Source: JBBQFI01 sp038237805 (lineage in GTDB: Bacteria; Verrucomicrobiota; Verrucomicrobiia; Chthoniobacterales; UBA10450). Taken from it: a stretch of 64,000 bases of DNA. The DNA lies in the NCBI GenBank assembly GCA_038237805.1, contig JBBRYI010000001.1, positions 330,428 to 394,427 on the forward strand, read 5' to 3'. Under the pieces are notes generated by a model. The model did no database searches. It had not been told where the DNA came from and was given only the letters and a program-made list of their open reading frames with translations. A program made the position numbers and the translations under genes. Positions 36,457-44,885 of the stretch are shown here, in pieces. How positions within the stretch are numbered: position 1 is the first letter of the stretch; each line of letters begins with the position of its first letter.

Positions 36457-37425
36457 ATGAGAGTCAGCCAAGGTGCTAACTCTGCTGATCACATTTCGCG
36501 CCGCCGCTTCATCGCTTCCGCCACCATCCTGACAGCCGCGACGTGGCTGTCTCCGCGTCGTCTCCTCGCCGACACAGAAAATATTGTGGCTACCGCGCGT
36601 AAACGCGCCGAGACAGCCACCCTCACCATTCAAGCCCTGCGCGGAAACGTTAGTGCATTTATGGACTCGGGCGGAAACATTGCCGTGCTATCGGGACCGG
36701 ACGGCAAGCTGCTGATCGATTCCGGTTACTCCACCTCATGCGGCAAAATCACTGACGCCCTCGCTAAAATCAGTTCAGAGCCGATCAAACATCTCGTGAA
36801 CACGCACTGGCATTTCGATCACACCGACGGCAACGAATGGATGCATGCGGGCGGGGCCACGATCCTCGCCCACGAGAACACGCGAAAACATCTTTCCACC
36901 GCCACGCGGGTGGAGGCTTGGAACTTCACCTTTCCGCCCTCGCCCGCGAGCGCAATTCCGTCCGAAATCTTCGGCAAGGACAAGACGTTGCACCTTAACG
37001 GTGCTACCATCGCGCTCGCATACTACGGACCCAGCCACACTGATGGCGATATTTCGGCCTACTTTGTGGAAGCCGATATCTTCCATACTGGCGACACTTG
37101 GTGGAACGGCCATTATCCGTTCATCGATTACTCCACCGGCGGCAATATCAAAGGCATGATCAAGGCGGCTGAGGCGAACCTGGCCAGGGTCACCGAAAAA
37201 ACCATCGTCATTCCAGGGCACGGCAAAGTCGGCGGAAAAGCGGAAATGACTGAGTACCGCGACATGCTCGTAACAATTCACGACCGCGTCGCCGCGCTGA
37301 AGAAGGAAGGCAAATCCCTTGATGAAATTATTGCCGCCAAACCGACCGCCGCCTACGACAGCAAGTGGGCTACTTCTTTTACCACCGGCGATGTTTTTAC
37401 CGGATACGTCTACGCCGGAGCCTGA
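36457..37425 (+). CDS. Tat-exported MBL-fold metallo-hydrolase
   Basis: 322 residues. Twin-arginine signal 'SRRRFIASATIL' (about 14-25). Metallo-beta-lactamase fold with 'THWHFDHTDGN' (H117, H119, D121, H122), later His in 'PSHTDGDIS' and 'PGHGKVGGKAEM'. Periplasmic Zn-dependent hydrolase; relatives include quinoprotein-relay hydrolases and class B beta-lactamase-like enzymes of unknown substrate. No sign it is a resistance gene. Confidence 0.88.
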   Translation: MRVSQGANSADHISRRRFIASATILTAATWLSPRRLLADTENIVATARKRAETATLTIQALRGNVSAFMDSGGNIAVLSGPDGKLLIDSGYSTSCGKITDALAKISSEPIKHLVNTHWHFDHTDGNEWMHAGGATILAHENTRKHLSTATRVEAWNFTFPPSPASAIPSEIFGKDKTLHLNGATIALAYYGPSHTDGDISAYFVEADIFHTGDTWWNGHYPFIDYSTGGNIKGMIKAAEANLARVTEKTIVIPGHGKVGGKAEMTEYRDMLVTIHDRVAALKKEGKSLDEIIAAKPTAAYDSKWATSFTTGDVFTGYVYAGA

Positions 37426-37525
37426 GTCTTGTCGGAATCGAAAACGATCTCTCGTTAGGCAAACAAGTCTCCGCTGATTCCCTTCGCTCGGTTTTGCGCC
37501 GCGTTTATCTTGCCCAGGAAGCCGC

Positions 37526-38569
37526 ATGCCTAACGATTTTCAGCCCGAATCGTCGTCCGATCGCCCGCGTCGCCGGGTGCATTATCGCGGAAAAAACCCG
37601 CGCCGCTTCGAGGAGAAATACAAGGAACACCAACCCGAGCGTTACACCGACACGATCGCGAAAGTGCTCGCTTCCGGCAAGACGCCCGCCGGTTCGCATC
37701 GGCCGATTATGGTGGCCGAAGTCCTCGCCGTTCTCGATCCGAAGCCGGGGCAGATCGCGGTAGATTGCACACTTGGTTATGGCGGCCACGCGCAGGAAAT
37801 TCTTCCGCTTCTGCAACCGGGTGGTCGATTGCTCGGTCTCGATTCGGATCCGATCGAGCTGCCGAAAACGGAGGCTCGTCTGCGCGCACTCGGCTTCGGC
37901 GCTGAGACGCTCACCGCGCATCACACCAACTTCGCCGGATTGCCGCAAGTGCTGACGCAAACCGAAATCCGCGCCGTCGATCTAGTTCTCGCCGATCTCG
38001 GCGTTTCGTCGATGCAGCTCGACGATCCCGCGCGCGGCTTTTCCCTCAAACAAGATGGCCCACTCGACCTGCGGATGAATCCGCAACGCGGCTCGCCCGC
38101 GTCAGTTCTTCTGCAAAAGCTGCGTCCGGAAAAGCTCGCCCACTTGCTCCTCGCGAACGCTGATGAATCGAATCCCGCGCTCGGGCAATTGCTCGCCGGA
38201 AAAACATTTCCCACAACTCACGCGTTGACCGAGGCCATCCGCGCCGCCTTGCCCAAACAAAATGAAGAGGCACGCGAACTGTCCGCGCGGCGTGTTTTCC
38301 AAGCTCTGCGCATCGCCGTGAACGACGAATTTTCCGCTCTCGAAACTTTCCTGCGCAACCTCCCGGCATGTCTGAATCCCGGTGGGCGTGTGGCCATCCT
38401 CACGTTTCACTCCGGCGAAGATCGCCGCGTCAAGAAGGCCTTCGAAGCCGCCCTCCGCGATGGCCATTACGTCGAGATCGCAAACGAGGTCGTTAGGCCG
38501 AGCGCCGAGGAACGCCGGGCCAATCCACGCGCCATTTCCGCGAAACTGCGATGGGCACACCGCGCTTGA
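37526..38569 (+). CDS. rsmH: 16S rRNA (cytosine-1402-N4)-methyltransferase
   Basis: 347 residues. 'HRPIMVAEVLAVLDPKPG', 'VDCTLGYGGHAQEIL' (SAM site), 'LADLGVSSMQLDDPARGFS' and 'ILTFHSGEDRRVKKAF' are diagnostic. About 55 extra N-terminal residues, basic and Arg-rich, precede the usual start. The gene is usually in the dcw cluster with ftsL/ftsI, but no cell-division gene is beside it here. The start codon itself lies in a TCGTTAGG complement motif (37529). Confidence 0.95.
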   Translation: MPNDFQPESSSDRPRRRVHYRGKNPRRFEEKYKEHQPERYTDTIAKVLASGKTPAGSHRPIMVAEVLAVLDPKPGQIAVDCTLGYGGHAQEILPLLQPGGRLLGLDSDPIELPKTEARLRALGFGAETLTAHHTNFAGLPQVLTQTEIRAVDLVLADLGVSSMQLDDPARGFSLKQDGPLDLRMNPQRGSPASVLLQKLRPEKLAHLLLANADESNPALGQLLAGKTFPTTHALTEAIRAALPKQNEEARELSARRVFQALRIAVNDEFSALETFLRNLPACLNPGGRVAILTFHSGEDRRVKKAFEAALRDGHYVEIANEVVRPSAEERRANPRAISAKLRWAHRA

Positions 38570-38691
38570 ATGATTCGGATATTCGAGCGCTGACCGCCTC
38601 ATCTGCGAACACTGCACAGCTAATCGCCGTTGCAAAACTTGTAACCGCTCATTGTGACCGGGTGTCGTTTATTTCGGAACCCGAACCATTG

Positions 38692-38913
38692 ATGAAAACT
38701 TCGTCTCGTTTCAGATTAAATTTAACAAGCGTGCACTTTGCGATTCTCTCTCTCGGCTGTGTATTTTTCGTCTCTGCCTGCGCTCATCACGACGATGGTT
38801 CGGACGAACACGCAGATTCGTCACAGCATCGCCATCATCACGATGGCGGGCACGGCCGTGGCGACAGCAGCTTCTTTGGCAGTCCTTCGCCCACTGCGAC
38901 GCCGGGCCAGTAG
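38692..38913 (+). CDS. His-rich lipoprotein, small
   Basis: 73 residues from the ATG at 38692. Lipobox 'FVSAC' gives a lipidated Cys, then a His/Asp/Gly-rich tail ('HHDD', 'HRHHHDGGHG') and Pro/Thr end. Composition suggests metal binding at the envelope; not characterised. Confidence 0.65.
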   Translation: MKTSSRFRLNLTSVHFAILSLGCVFFVSACAHHDDGSDEHADSSQHRHHHDGGHGRGDSSFFGSPSPTATPGQ

Positions 38914-38976
38914 GGCGATGTTATTAAGAAATCGTGGATTCGCACGCAGCTTCGCACTCGCTGCGCGTTGTCTTTT

Positions 38977-39354
38977 CTAACTCATATCGAGTATGGAGAG
39001 AATGTTGCCCGCGGGATCTTTGAACCAGGCGATCGTCGGACCTTTGTCGCGCATGATGCCTTTCTTATCCGTTTTGATCCCGGGCAGATCGTAAGTCTCA
39101 AAACGCACGCCGCGCTTGGTCAGTTCGTCAACCGTTTGATCGACATCGTTCACTGGGAAATTTAGAATCGTAAACGTTGCCGGAAAGTGGTTCGGCTTAG
39201 GATAGATTAGAATGTTATTACCGCCGGGCAAGCGCAGTGTTAGCACTCCGTGATCTTCTGAAACGTTCAATCCGAGCGTTTCGCCGTAAAACTCTTTCGC
39301 CTTTGCAATGTCGTTAGTTGCGAAACCACTGAATGCTTTGCTATCTCGTAACAT
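38977..39354 (-). CDS. VOC-family (glyoxalase-like) protein
   Basis: 125 residues with two beta-alpha-beta-beta-beta modules: 'FSGFATNDIAKAKEFYGETL' and 'GPTIAWFKDPAGNILSIL'. AGGAGG lies 8 bases before the ATG. Fits the ArsR-cluster, whose other VOC is at 40293. Substrate unknown. Confidence 0.85.
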   Translation of the reverse strand: MLRDSKAFSGFATNDIAKAKEFYGETLGLNVSEDHGVLTLRLPGGNNILIYPKPNHFPATFTILNFPVNDVDQTVDELTKRGVRFETYDLPGIKTDKKGIMRDKGPTIAWFKDPAGNILSILDMS

Positions 39355-39369
39355 CTATTGCCTCCTGCG

Positions 39370-39820
39370 TTAATTATTTACCAAATAATTTTCCAGCTTA
39401 GCGAGCGCGCTATTCCAGCCTCCTGTGTGACCTTCGCGTGACTCTTCGTTAGGCAACCGCTCATGGATCAGGCGGAGCTGAGTGCCGCCGTCGCGGTCGG
39501 AGAGTTCGACCGTCACAATGCTGGTGTGATTCTCCCAATCTTCGTCATCATCCCATTGCCAGGTGAAAACAATCTTCTTTCCGGATTGCAGCTCGCGGTA
39601 TTCGCCACGCGCGGTCATCTTTTCGCCCTCCGAATTCGTGATCTCCCACTGATACTTTCCACCCACGCGAACATCTGCAGTGAGCGCGTCAGCTTGCACA
39701 TTCTCGGGACCAAACCATTGTTTCATTTGCGCGGGGATCGGTCCAGGCTGTGTAAACGCGATCGCGCGGCGCCTTGATGAAACGCTTGATTTCAAGCGAC
39801 AGTTTTTCCGTTTGGGTCAT
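39370..39820 (-). pseudogene. SRPBCC (AHSA1) domain protein, frameshifted near its start
   Basis: From the ATG at 39820 (AAGGAG 5 bases upstream) the frame reads 'MTQTEKLSLEIKRFIKAPRD' and 'VYTAWTDP', the normal AHSA1 start, then shifts. The other frame continues 'PAQMKQWFGPENVQADALT' to the stop at 39370. Removing one G (39733-39736, complement CCCC) restores one frame of about 150 residues, so the gene is probably real and the shift an error or slippage event. Binding of hydrophobic ligands or client proteins is the family role. Confidence 0.8.
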
Positions 39821-39831
39821 AGGTCTCCTTC

Positions 39832-40287
39832 TTAATTGCTATCGGTATTATCGTTCTCAACAAATTTCTTGAGCGATGAGCCGATGATTTCCGTCCAGCC
39901 CGTCATGAAATTGTCGCGCGCGAACGAAGGAAGTTTCGGGAAAGTTTCCAGGCCCTCATGCGTTAGTTTCAGCCGGGTCTTGTCGCCCTCGGCGAATAAT
40001 TCAAAGGTAACTAACGAATTGCCCTCGTGTCCTTCATACCGCCAGGTATACGCGAGTTTCTTTTGCGGAATCACCTCCGTGATCTTGCAACGGTGATCAT
40101 ACTTCACGCCTTCGTGCTCGAAGCTGAATTCAAATTCAAAACCCACGTCAGGTTTGAATTCTTTTAGATCGAAATACCACTGCCGCATTTGCTCCACATC
40201 GGTGAGCGCTTTCCAGACCCGCGCGACAGACGCATTGAAGGTCCGCTCGATAACAACTGCTTCCGCCAAATTACCTTTCGTCGTCAT
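39832..40287 (-). CDS. SRPBCC (AHSA1/START-like) domain protein
   Basis: 151 residues: 'VIERTFNASVARVWKALTD' start, 'MRQWYFDLKEFKPDVGFEFE' and 'TFPKLPSFARDNFMTGWTEII' region. Intact copy of the AHSA1 fold beside a frameshifted one at 39370, 11 bases away. Part of the minus-strand ArsR cluster. Confidence 0.88.
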   Translation of the reverse strand: MTTKGNLAEAVVIERTFNASVARVWKALTDVEQMRQWYFDLKEFKPDVGFEFEFSFEHEGVKYDHRCKITEVIPQKKLAYTWRYEGHEGNSLVTFELFAEGDKTRLKLTHEGLETFPKLPSFARDNFMTGWTEIIGSSLKKFVENDNTDSN

Positions 40288-40292
40288 GTTGT

Positions 40293-40663
40293 TTACTTCG
40301 CCTTTGCGTCGGGTTCGATAACTCCGAAAACGTTACCAGCAGGATCATCCGCATACGCCAGCCATCCAACCTTTGGAATCGCCATCTTCAGAACGCAGAT
40401 TTTTCCGCCGCGTTGCTCGATCTTCTTTATCGTCTGATCAAGAGACGCGACTGCGATCGTGTTCAGTGTGCCCGGACTTTGCCCTTCGCGCGGACGAGTG
40501 AGTCCGCCATTGATTCCACGGTTTTGTCACTGCCGGTTGTAACAAGCCAATATTCCATCGGCCCATCGAACTTGTTGAACTTCCACCCGAAAACATCCTG
40601 ATAAAATGGTCGAACTGCTTCCGGGTCGTCGGTGTAAATTTCAAAATGAGTAATGCGATTCAT
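40293..40663 (-). pseudogene. VOC-family protein, frameshifted
   Basis: The N-terminal frame from 40663 reads 'MNRITHFEIYTDDPEAVRPF' and 'WLVTTGSDK'; the C-terminal frame reads 'GINGGLTRPREGQ', 'KICVLKMAIPKVGWLAYADD' and 'GNVFGVIEPD', ending at 40293. One extra T in TTTT (40522-40525) joins them. The ATG overlaps the DUF899 stop. Same slippage pattern as its neighbour. Confidence 0.8.
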
Positions 40664-41376
40664 ATCTTCGTTCCGTTTTTGTATTCGTCGTGACGCCGAA
40701 GCCAGTCCATCGTCGAATCGGGATTTTCGTCGCGCCCTTTCGGCACGAGGTCGAGGAAATGGTACGTCCCAACTAACATGTCGAGACCACGCGCATAAGT
40801 CGAATAGGTGTGAAAAATGGCGCCTCCTTGATCCTTATAGAACACGCTCAGGCCCGGCATCTCGTCGCTCAGGAGTTCCGCCGACTCGTAGTTATAATAC
40901 ATCTTATCCTTCTTCTTCTCCTCTTCCGTGGCCGACACGTGATAGTCGAAGTTGAAATCGTTGCCGTGCGATGACAACCACTTGAAGCGCCAGCCCAGGC
41001 GCTTCTTATAAGGCTCGAACTCGGCCAGCGGCGCGCGTGAGACGACCACAAACGCCACGTCGCGATGCGGTAGATGCCAGTTCGCTCCGTCGAAATGGTC
41101 GGCCAGGTAAGAGCAGCTCTTGCAACCTTCTTCCCAACTCGGACCGAACATGAAGTGATAGACGACCAACTGACTTCGTTCGCCGAAGAGCTCCGCCAGC
41201 GTTTCTTTTCCGTCGGGCCCATCAAAGACATATTCCTTTTCAACTTTGACCCATGGCAATTCGCGCCGATGCCGGCTCACTTCATCGCGTAAGCGAGTGA
41301 ATTCCTTCTCGCGCGTTAGCAGGTCTTTCCGCGCAACGGTCCACTCAGCTTCGGACACGACTCTCGGATGTTTCAT
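40660..41376 (-). CDS. DUF899 family (thioredoxin-like) protein
   Basis: 238 residues from the ATG at 41376; an ATG at 41412 is possible but the family starts close to this one. Marks: 'VVSEAEWTVARKDLLTREKE' region, 'PSWEEGCKSCSYLADHFDG' (19 residues, CxxC within a thioredoxin-like fold) and 'DEMPGLSVFYKDQGGAIFHTYSTYARG' region. Family function unknown; probably redox related. Overlaps the VOC gene by ATGA. Confidence 0.88.
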   Translation of the reverse strand: MKHPRVVSEAEWTVARKDLLTREKEFTRLRDEVSRHRRELPWVKVEKEYVFDGPDGKETLAELFGERSQLVVYHFMFGPSWEEGCKSCSYLADHFDGANWHLPHRDVAFVVVSRAPLAEFEPYKKRLGWRFKWLSSHGNDFNFDYHVSATEEEKKKDKMYYNYESAELLSDEMPGLSVFYKDQGGAIFHTYSTYARGLDMLVGTYHFLDLVPKGRDENPDSTMDWLRRHDEYKNGTKI

Positions 41377-41533
41377 CTGTTCTGTTTCTGATTCTTTTTC
41401 TTTCAGTTTCATTTTTGCTTTTGTTTTTTTTCTTTTCTTTCAAAAACTTGCTCGCTAGGAGCGCGCTTAGTCCGCCACTTGATGTCGCGCCCGCCGCGAC
41501 CAGCGCCATGTTCGCTACACACACAGGACACAT
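41345..41533 (-). CDS. Small 'CPVC' protein of the ArsR cluster
   Basis: 62 residues starting 'MCPVCVANMALVAAGATSS', a short Cys-Pro-Val-Cys plus hydrophobic glycine/alanine helix, then a Lys/Glu-rich tail. I recall similar short proteins next to DUF899/ArsR genes, but do not know a function. A CxxC plus membrane helix suggests a small membrane redox or metal protein. It overlaps the DUF899 start and follows the ArsR gene by three bases. Confidence 0.6.
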   Translation of the reverse strand: MCPVCVANMALVAAGATSSGGLSALLASKFLKEKKKNKSKNETERKRIRNRTDETSESRVRS

Positions 41534-41536
41534 GGC

Positions 41537-41869
41537 TCACGTCTTCCCTTTTTTGGCGGCAGCTTTGTCTGTCTTTTCCAAATACGCGGCCAGGCGATCG
41601 AGGGATCCCTCCCAGAATTTGCGGTAATTCTCCACCCATTGCGCAGCCTGTTTCAACGGCCTGGCCTCCAACTGCATTTCATGGACACGCCCATAACGCC
41701 GGCGGCGAAGCAGTCCTGCCTTCTCCAGCACCCGCAAATGTTTCGAGACTGCCGGCAACGACATCGCATGCGGTCGCGCCAGATGCGTCACGCGTTTATC
41801 GCCACGGGCCAGATGCGCGAGGATCCGTCGCCGGGTCGGATCGGCGAGCGCAGCAAACGTGCGATCTAA
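41537..41869 (-). CDS. ArsR-family winged-helix repressor, start unresolved
   Basis: Conserved ArsR sequence is open from about 41869: 'LDRTFAALADPTRRRILAHL' then 'MSLPAVSKHLRVLEKAGLL' (recognition helix) and 'RVHEMQLEARPLKQAAQWV'. The only usual start codon in frame is a GTG at 41791, which would delete the first helix. No upstream in-frame ATG/GTG/TTG is found in the overlap with the peptidase gene. Thus a rare start or another indel is likely. It is the probable regulator of the downstream SRPBCC/VOC/DUF899 cluster. Confidence 0.78.
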   Translation of the reverse strand, partial: LDRTFAALADPTRRRILAHLARGDKRVTHLARPHAMSLPAVSKHLRVLEKAGLLRRRRYGRVHEMQLEARPLKQAAQWVENYRKFWEGSLDRLAAYLEKTDKAAAKKGKT

Positions 41870-42672
41870 CGTTGTCGAGCGCGGTTGTATTCCTCGAGCG
41901 CCTTTGGCATCAACGCTTGAAGTTGCGCGATCCGAGTTCCATGGGACGGATGCGTCGACAGAAATTCCGGAGGTTGCGCACTGCTGGTTTGTTCCATCCG
42001 CCGCCAGAACCGGATGCTCTCCTGCGGGTCGTAACCGGCACGCGCCATATAAATAAGGCCGATCTCATCCGCTTCCGACTCGTGCTTGCGACCGAACGGC
42101 ATGAGCACGCCGAATTGCGCGCCCGCACCAAGCGCACCCATCACAGCGCGTTGCTTGTCGTAGTCCATGTCGGACAGGGAAACGGCGATCCCGGTCATCG
42201 CGGTTTGAGTTAGGTTTTGCTGCAACACACGTTGCGCGCCGTGGCGTGAAGTCGCGTGCGCCATCTCATGTCCGAGAACGGTAGCGAGTCCGGCGTCGTT
42301 TTGAGCGATCGGGACGATCCCTGTATACACAACAATTTTCCCGCCCGGCAGACAAAACGCGTTCTGCTTGCCGTCTTGAATGAGTGATACCTTCCAGTCG
42401 AAATCCTGTCCTGCTTTTCCAGTGGCGCTTGCAAGACGGCCTGCCACCTGTTTCACCATCTCGAGTTGCGGGCCAGAACCGACCGTCTGCGATTGCGCGA
42501 GAACCTGCTCATACGTTTGAAGACCAAGCGCCGATTCCTGCTGGGTCGACATTCCGACGTGACTCGCGCGGCCTGTCTCAGGATTCACGAATTTTTCTGA
42601 CGTGAAATATTGATAACCGAAAAATAAAGCCGCCACCGCGATTGGAAGCCATTTAATATGTCTCCGCTGCAT
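41866..42672 (-). CDS. M48-family zinc metallopeptidase, membrane-anchored
   Basis: 268 residues: N-terminal membrane anchor (9-22), zinc motif 'LGHEMAHATSRHG' (HEMAH 135-139), third ligand in 'KHESEADEIGL' (about 195-205) and 'LSTHPSHGTRI' at the end. Relatives (BepA, LoiP, YcaL) degrade misfolded outer-membrane proteins. It is the upstream gene of the ArsR cluster and its end overlaps the ArsR frame. Confidence 0.9.
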   Translation of the reverse strand: MQRRHIKWLPIAVAALFFGYQYFTSEKFVNPETGRASHVGMSTQQESALGLQTYEQVLAQSQTVGSGPQLEMVKQVAGRLASATGKAGQDFDWKVSLIQDGKQNAFCLPGGKIVVYTGIVPIAQNDAGLATVLGHEMAHATSRHGAQRVLQQNLTQTAMTGIAVSLSDMDYDKQRAVMGALGAGAQFGVLMPFGRKHESEADEIGLIYMARAGYDPQESIRFWRRMEQTSSAQPPEFLSTHPSHGTRIAQLQALMPKALEEYNRARQR

Positions 42673-42791
42673 ACTTCGACTTAACAGGAGTAGTCTGTTC
42701 TTTCAACGTCGCGATGCGGCATTCTTTCACACCACGTTCGGAAAACGAAAATCTCGCGTTTCATGACCGGAAGGCCTAAGTCTGCTGCGAC

Positions 42792-44201
42792 GTGAAAGAG
42801 GAAACGATTGATACACATTCGAAGGCGCTGAAGATTAATCTCGATCCGCGCTGGTACGGGACGTTCGCGGAGATCGGCGCTGGGCAGGAGGTGGTGCGCT
42901 GGTTTTTCCGCGTCGGCGGCGCTGCGGGGACGATCGCGAAGAGCATGTCGGCTTACGACATGAAAGTGAGTGACGCCATCTATGGACACGCGGAGCGTTA
43001 TGTCTCGCGCGGGCGGTTGCAAGCGATGCTCGACCGGGAGTTCGATCTCGACGTCGAGCGGCTCGGGAAGGAGCGCGGCGATAACACTTCGTTCTTCGCC
43101 TTCGCCAATACAGTGGTGGCGCGAAGCTACGGCGGCGGCGACGAATGCCACGGGTGGATGGGAATCAAATTCCAGAGCCGCGTCAACGATGAGCCGAGCC
43201 AAATCGTGATGCACGTGCGGATGCTCGACGCGGAAGCGTCGCTGCAACAGGAAGCGCTCGGCATCGTGGGAGTCAACCTTTGCTACGGCGCGTTTTTCTT
43301 AAGCCACGTGCCCGAGGAGCTAATCGAGTCACTGCTCGACAAGCTCACCACCGGCCGCGTCGAGATCGACCTGTTCGAACTCAGCGGGATCGAATTTCGC
43401 AATGTGGAAAATCGCATCATGGCGCTGAAGCTCGTGCAGCTCGGGCTGAGCGGCGCGGCCATGTTTGGCGCGAATCGCGAGGTGTTGCAGCCCTCAGACG
43501 TGCTGCATAACAAAGCGGTCCTGGTCGAGCGCGGGAGTTTTCGCCCGACCACGCACGTCAATCTCGACATGCTGGAGTGCGCGCTGGCGAAGTTCAAAGA
43601 AGACCCCGCGGTCGCTGACAGACCAATCCTGCCGCTGATGGAACTCACCATGCGCAACCTGCTGGCCGGGGGCAAGGAGGTGGACCGCCGCGATTTTCTC
43701 GCGCGCGCAGAGCTGCTCGCGGCCTGTGGCATGACTGTGCTCATTTCCGATTACTTCGAATACTACCGACTCGCCGCTTATCTCGCCGACCGGACGAAGG
43801 AGCGCCTTGGTGTCGTCCTGGGGCTGCCGAGCGTTTCCGAGTTATTCGACGAAAAGTATTACGCGCAACTGCCCGGCGGCACCCTGGAGAATTTCGGGCG
43901 ACTGTTTAAGAATGATTTGAAAGTCTACGTCTATCCCCTGCAGCGGCAGGAAGGGGACGAGTTACAAACCATCCACACGCTAAAGGTGGATCCCGAGTTG
44001 CAGCCGCTCTATAATTATTTGGTAGGCCGCGGAAGCTTCGTGCAGCTCGATAATTTCAACCCGAAATATCTGCCGATCTTTTCGCGGGACGTGCTCAAGC
44101 GCATCGCCAGCGGCGACGAGAGCTGGGATGAAATGGTGCCACCACAAGTGGCGGAGATCATCCGCGAGCGCGGTTTTTTCGACTACAGGAAAAAGGGGTA
44201 A
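42792..44201 (+). CDS. Large conserved protein, family not characterised
   Basis: 469 residues, no signal peptide. Strong conservation is likely: 'LKINLDPRWYGTFAEIGAGQ', 'EVVRWFFRVGGAAGTIAKSM', 'HGWMGIKFQ' and 'PKYLPIFSRDVLKRI'. Homologues of this sequence are often labelled TonB-dependent receptor, but nothing here resembles a beta-barrel or plug. It looks like a soluble enzyme-like protein. I cannot assign its activity. It stands alone in its orientation. Confidence 0.75.
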   Translation: MKEETIDTHSKALKINLDPRWYGTFAEIGAGQEVVRWFFRVGGAAGTIAKSMSAYDMKVSDAIYGHAERYVSRGRLQAMLDREFDLDVERLGKERGDNTSFFAFANTVVARSYGGGDECHGWMGIKFQSRVNDEPSQIVMHVRMLDAEASLQQEALGIVGVNLCYGAFFLSHVPEELIESLLDKLTTGRVEIDLFELSGIEFRNVENRIMALKLVQLGLSGAAMFGANREVLQPSDVLHNKAVLVERGSFRPTTHVNLDMLECALAKFKEDPAVADRPILPLMELTMRNLLAGGKEVDRRDFLARAELLAACGMTVLISDYFEYYRLAAYLADRTKERLGVVLGLPSVSELFDEKYYAQLPGGTLENFGRLFKNDLKVYVYPLQRQEGDELQTIHTLKVDPELQPLYNYLVGRGSFVQLDNFNPKYLPIFSRDVLKRIASGDESWDEMVPPQVAEIIRERGFFDYRKKG

Positions 44202-44306
44202 ACGCCCGCTTGGCTAACCTTCGGTAAATGTTGCCGGAAACCGAACGAAATTATGAGTGCGATATTAGAGGCGTTTATTGGGACTGCCCAAAGCAAAAAA
44301 TCGCTA

Positions 44307-44753
44307 CTACGCTCCCGTTTCGGATTTGTGCTCGACTGAAACCATCCATCCGACGCCGAATCGATCCTGGAGCATGCCGAATTTCGGCGCCCAGAAAGTT
44401 TTCTCCAGAGGCATCGTAACGAGGCCGCCCTCAGCCAGCGCAGAAAAGACCCGCTCGGCCTCCGCTTCGTTAGGCACAGTGATGGAGAGCGAGAAGCCGG
44501 CGAACTCTTGCTCTCCCTCGCATCTGCCGTCCGACGCCATCAATGTCGTTTTGCCGATCCGGAAGCTGGCGTGCATCACTTTGTCATCAAAACAATCCGG
44601 TAGACCCGGGTGCGGCTCTGGACTTTCTTTGAAACGCGTGAGCCTCTCAACCTCCGCGCCAATCGCTGTGCGGTAGATCTCGAGTGCTTCTTCACAACGA
44701 CCGCCGAAGAAGAGATAAGGTTGAACTGCCATGTTGGAGTTGGATGTCGACAT
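44307..44753 (-). CDS. PhnB-like VOC-family protein
   Basis: 148 residues from the ATG at 44753 (ATG at 44732 also possible; the long frame to 44804 is not). 'PYLFFGGRCEEALEIYRTAI' and 'VGWMVSVEH' define the PhnB/glyoxalase-like fold; typical of ubiquinone-methyltransferase-like 'DUF1338/PhnB' proteins. Function unknown. A motif copy at 44467 reads 'VPNEA'. Confidence 0.85.
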   Translation of the reverse strand: MSTSNSNMAVQPYLFFGGRCEEALEIYRTAIGAEVERLTRFKESPEPHPGLPDCFDDKVMHASFRIGKTTLMASDGRCEGEQEFAGFSLSITVPNEAEAERVFSALAEGGLVTMPLEKTFWAPKFGMLQDRFGVGWMVSVEHKSETGA

Positions 44754-44885
44754 AATCGGAGATGGTCCTGTTTTGACGAAGGTCAATTCTGCTTCGAATG
44801 CCATGCCGCTAACTTGAAAGCAAACCCGAGCGCCTTCTCCGAACTCAGTTGAAGCAGAGGTTTCCCGTCCAGGCTAGGCACAAGT

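Noticed and set aside
36457..37425. Metallo-beta-lactamase-fold protein as an antibiotic-resistance gene
   Set aside because: The fold covers many hydrolases; the Tat signal and motif do not point to beta-lactams.
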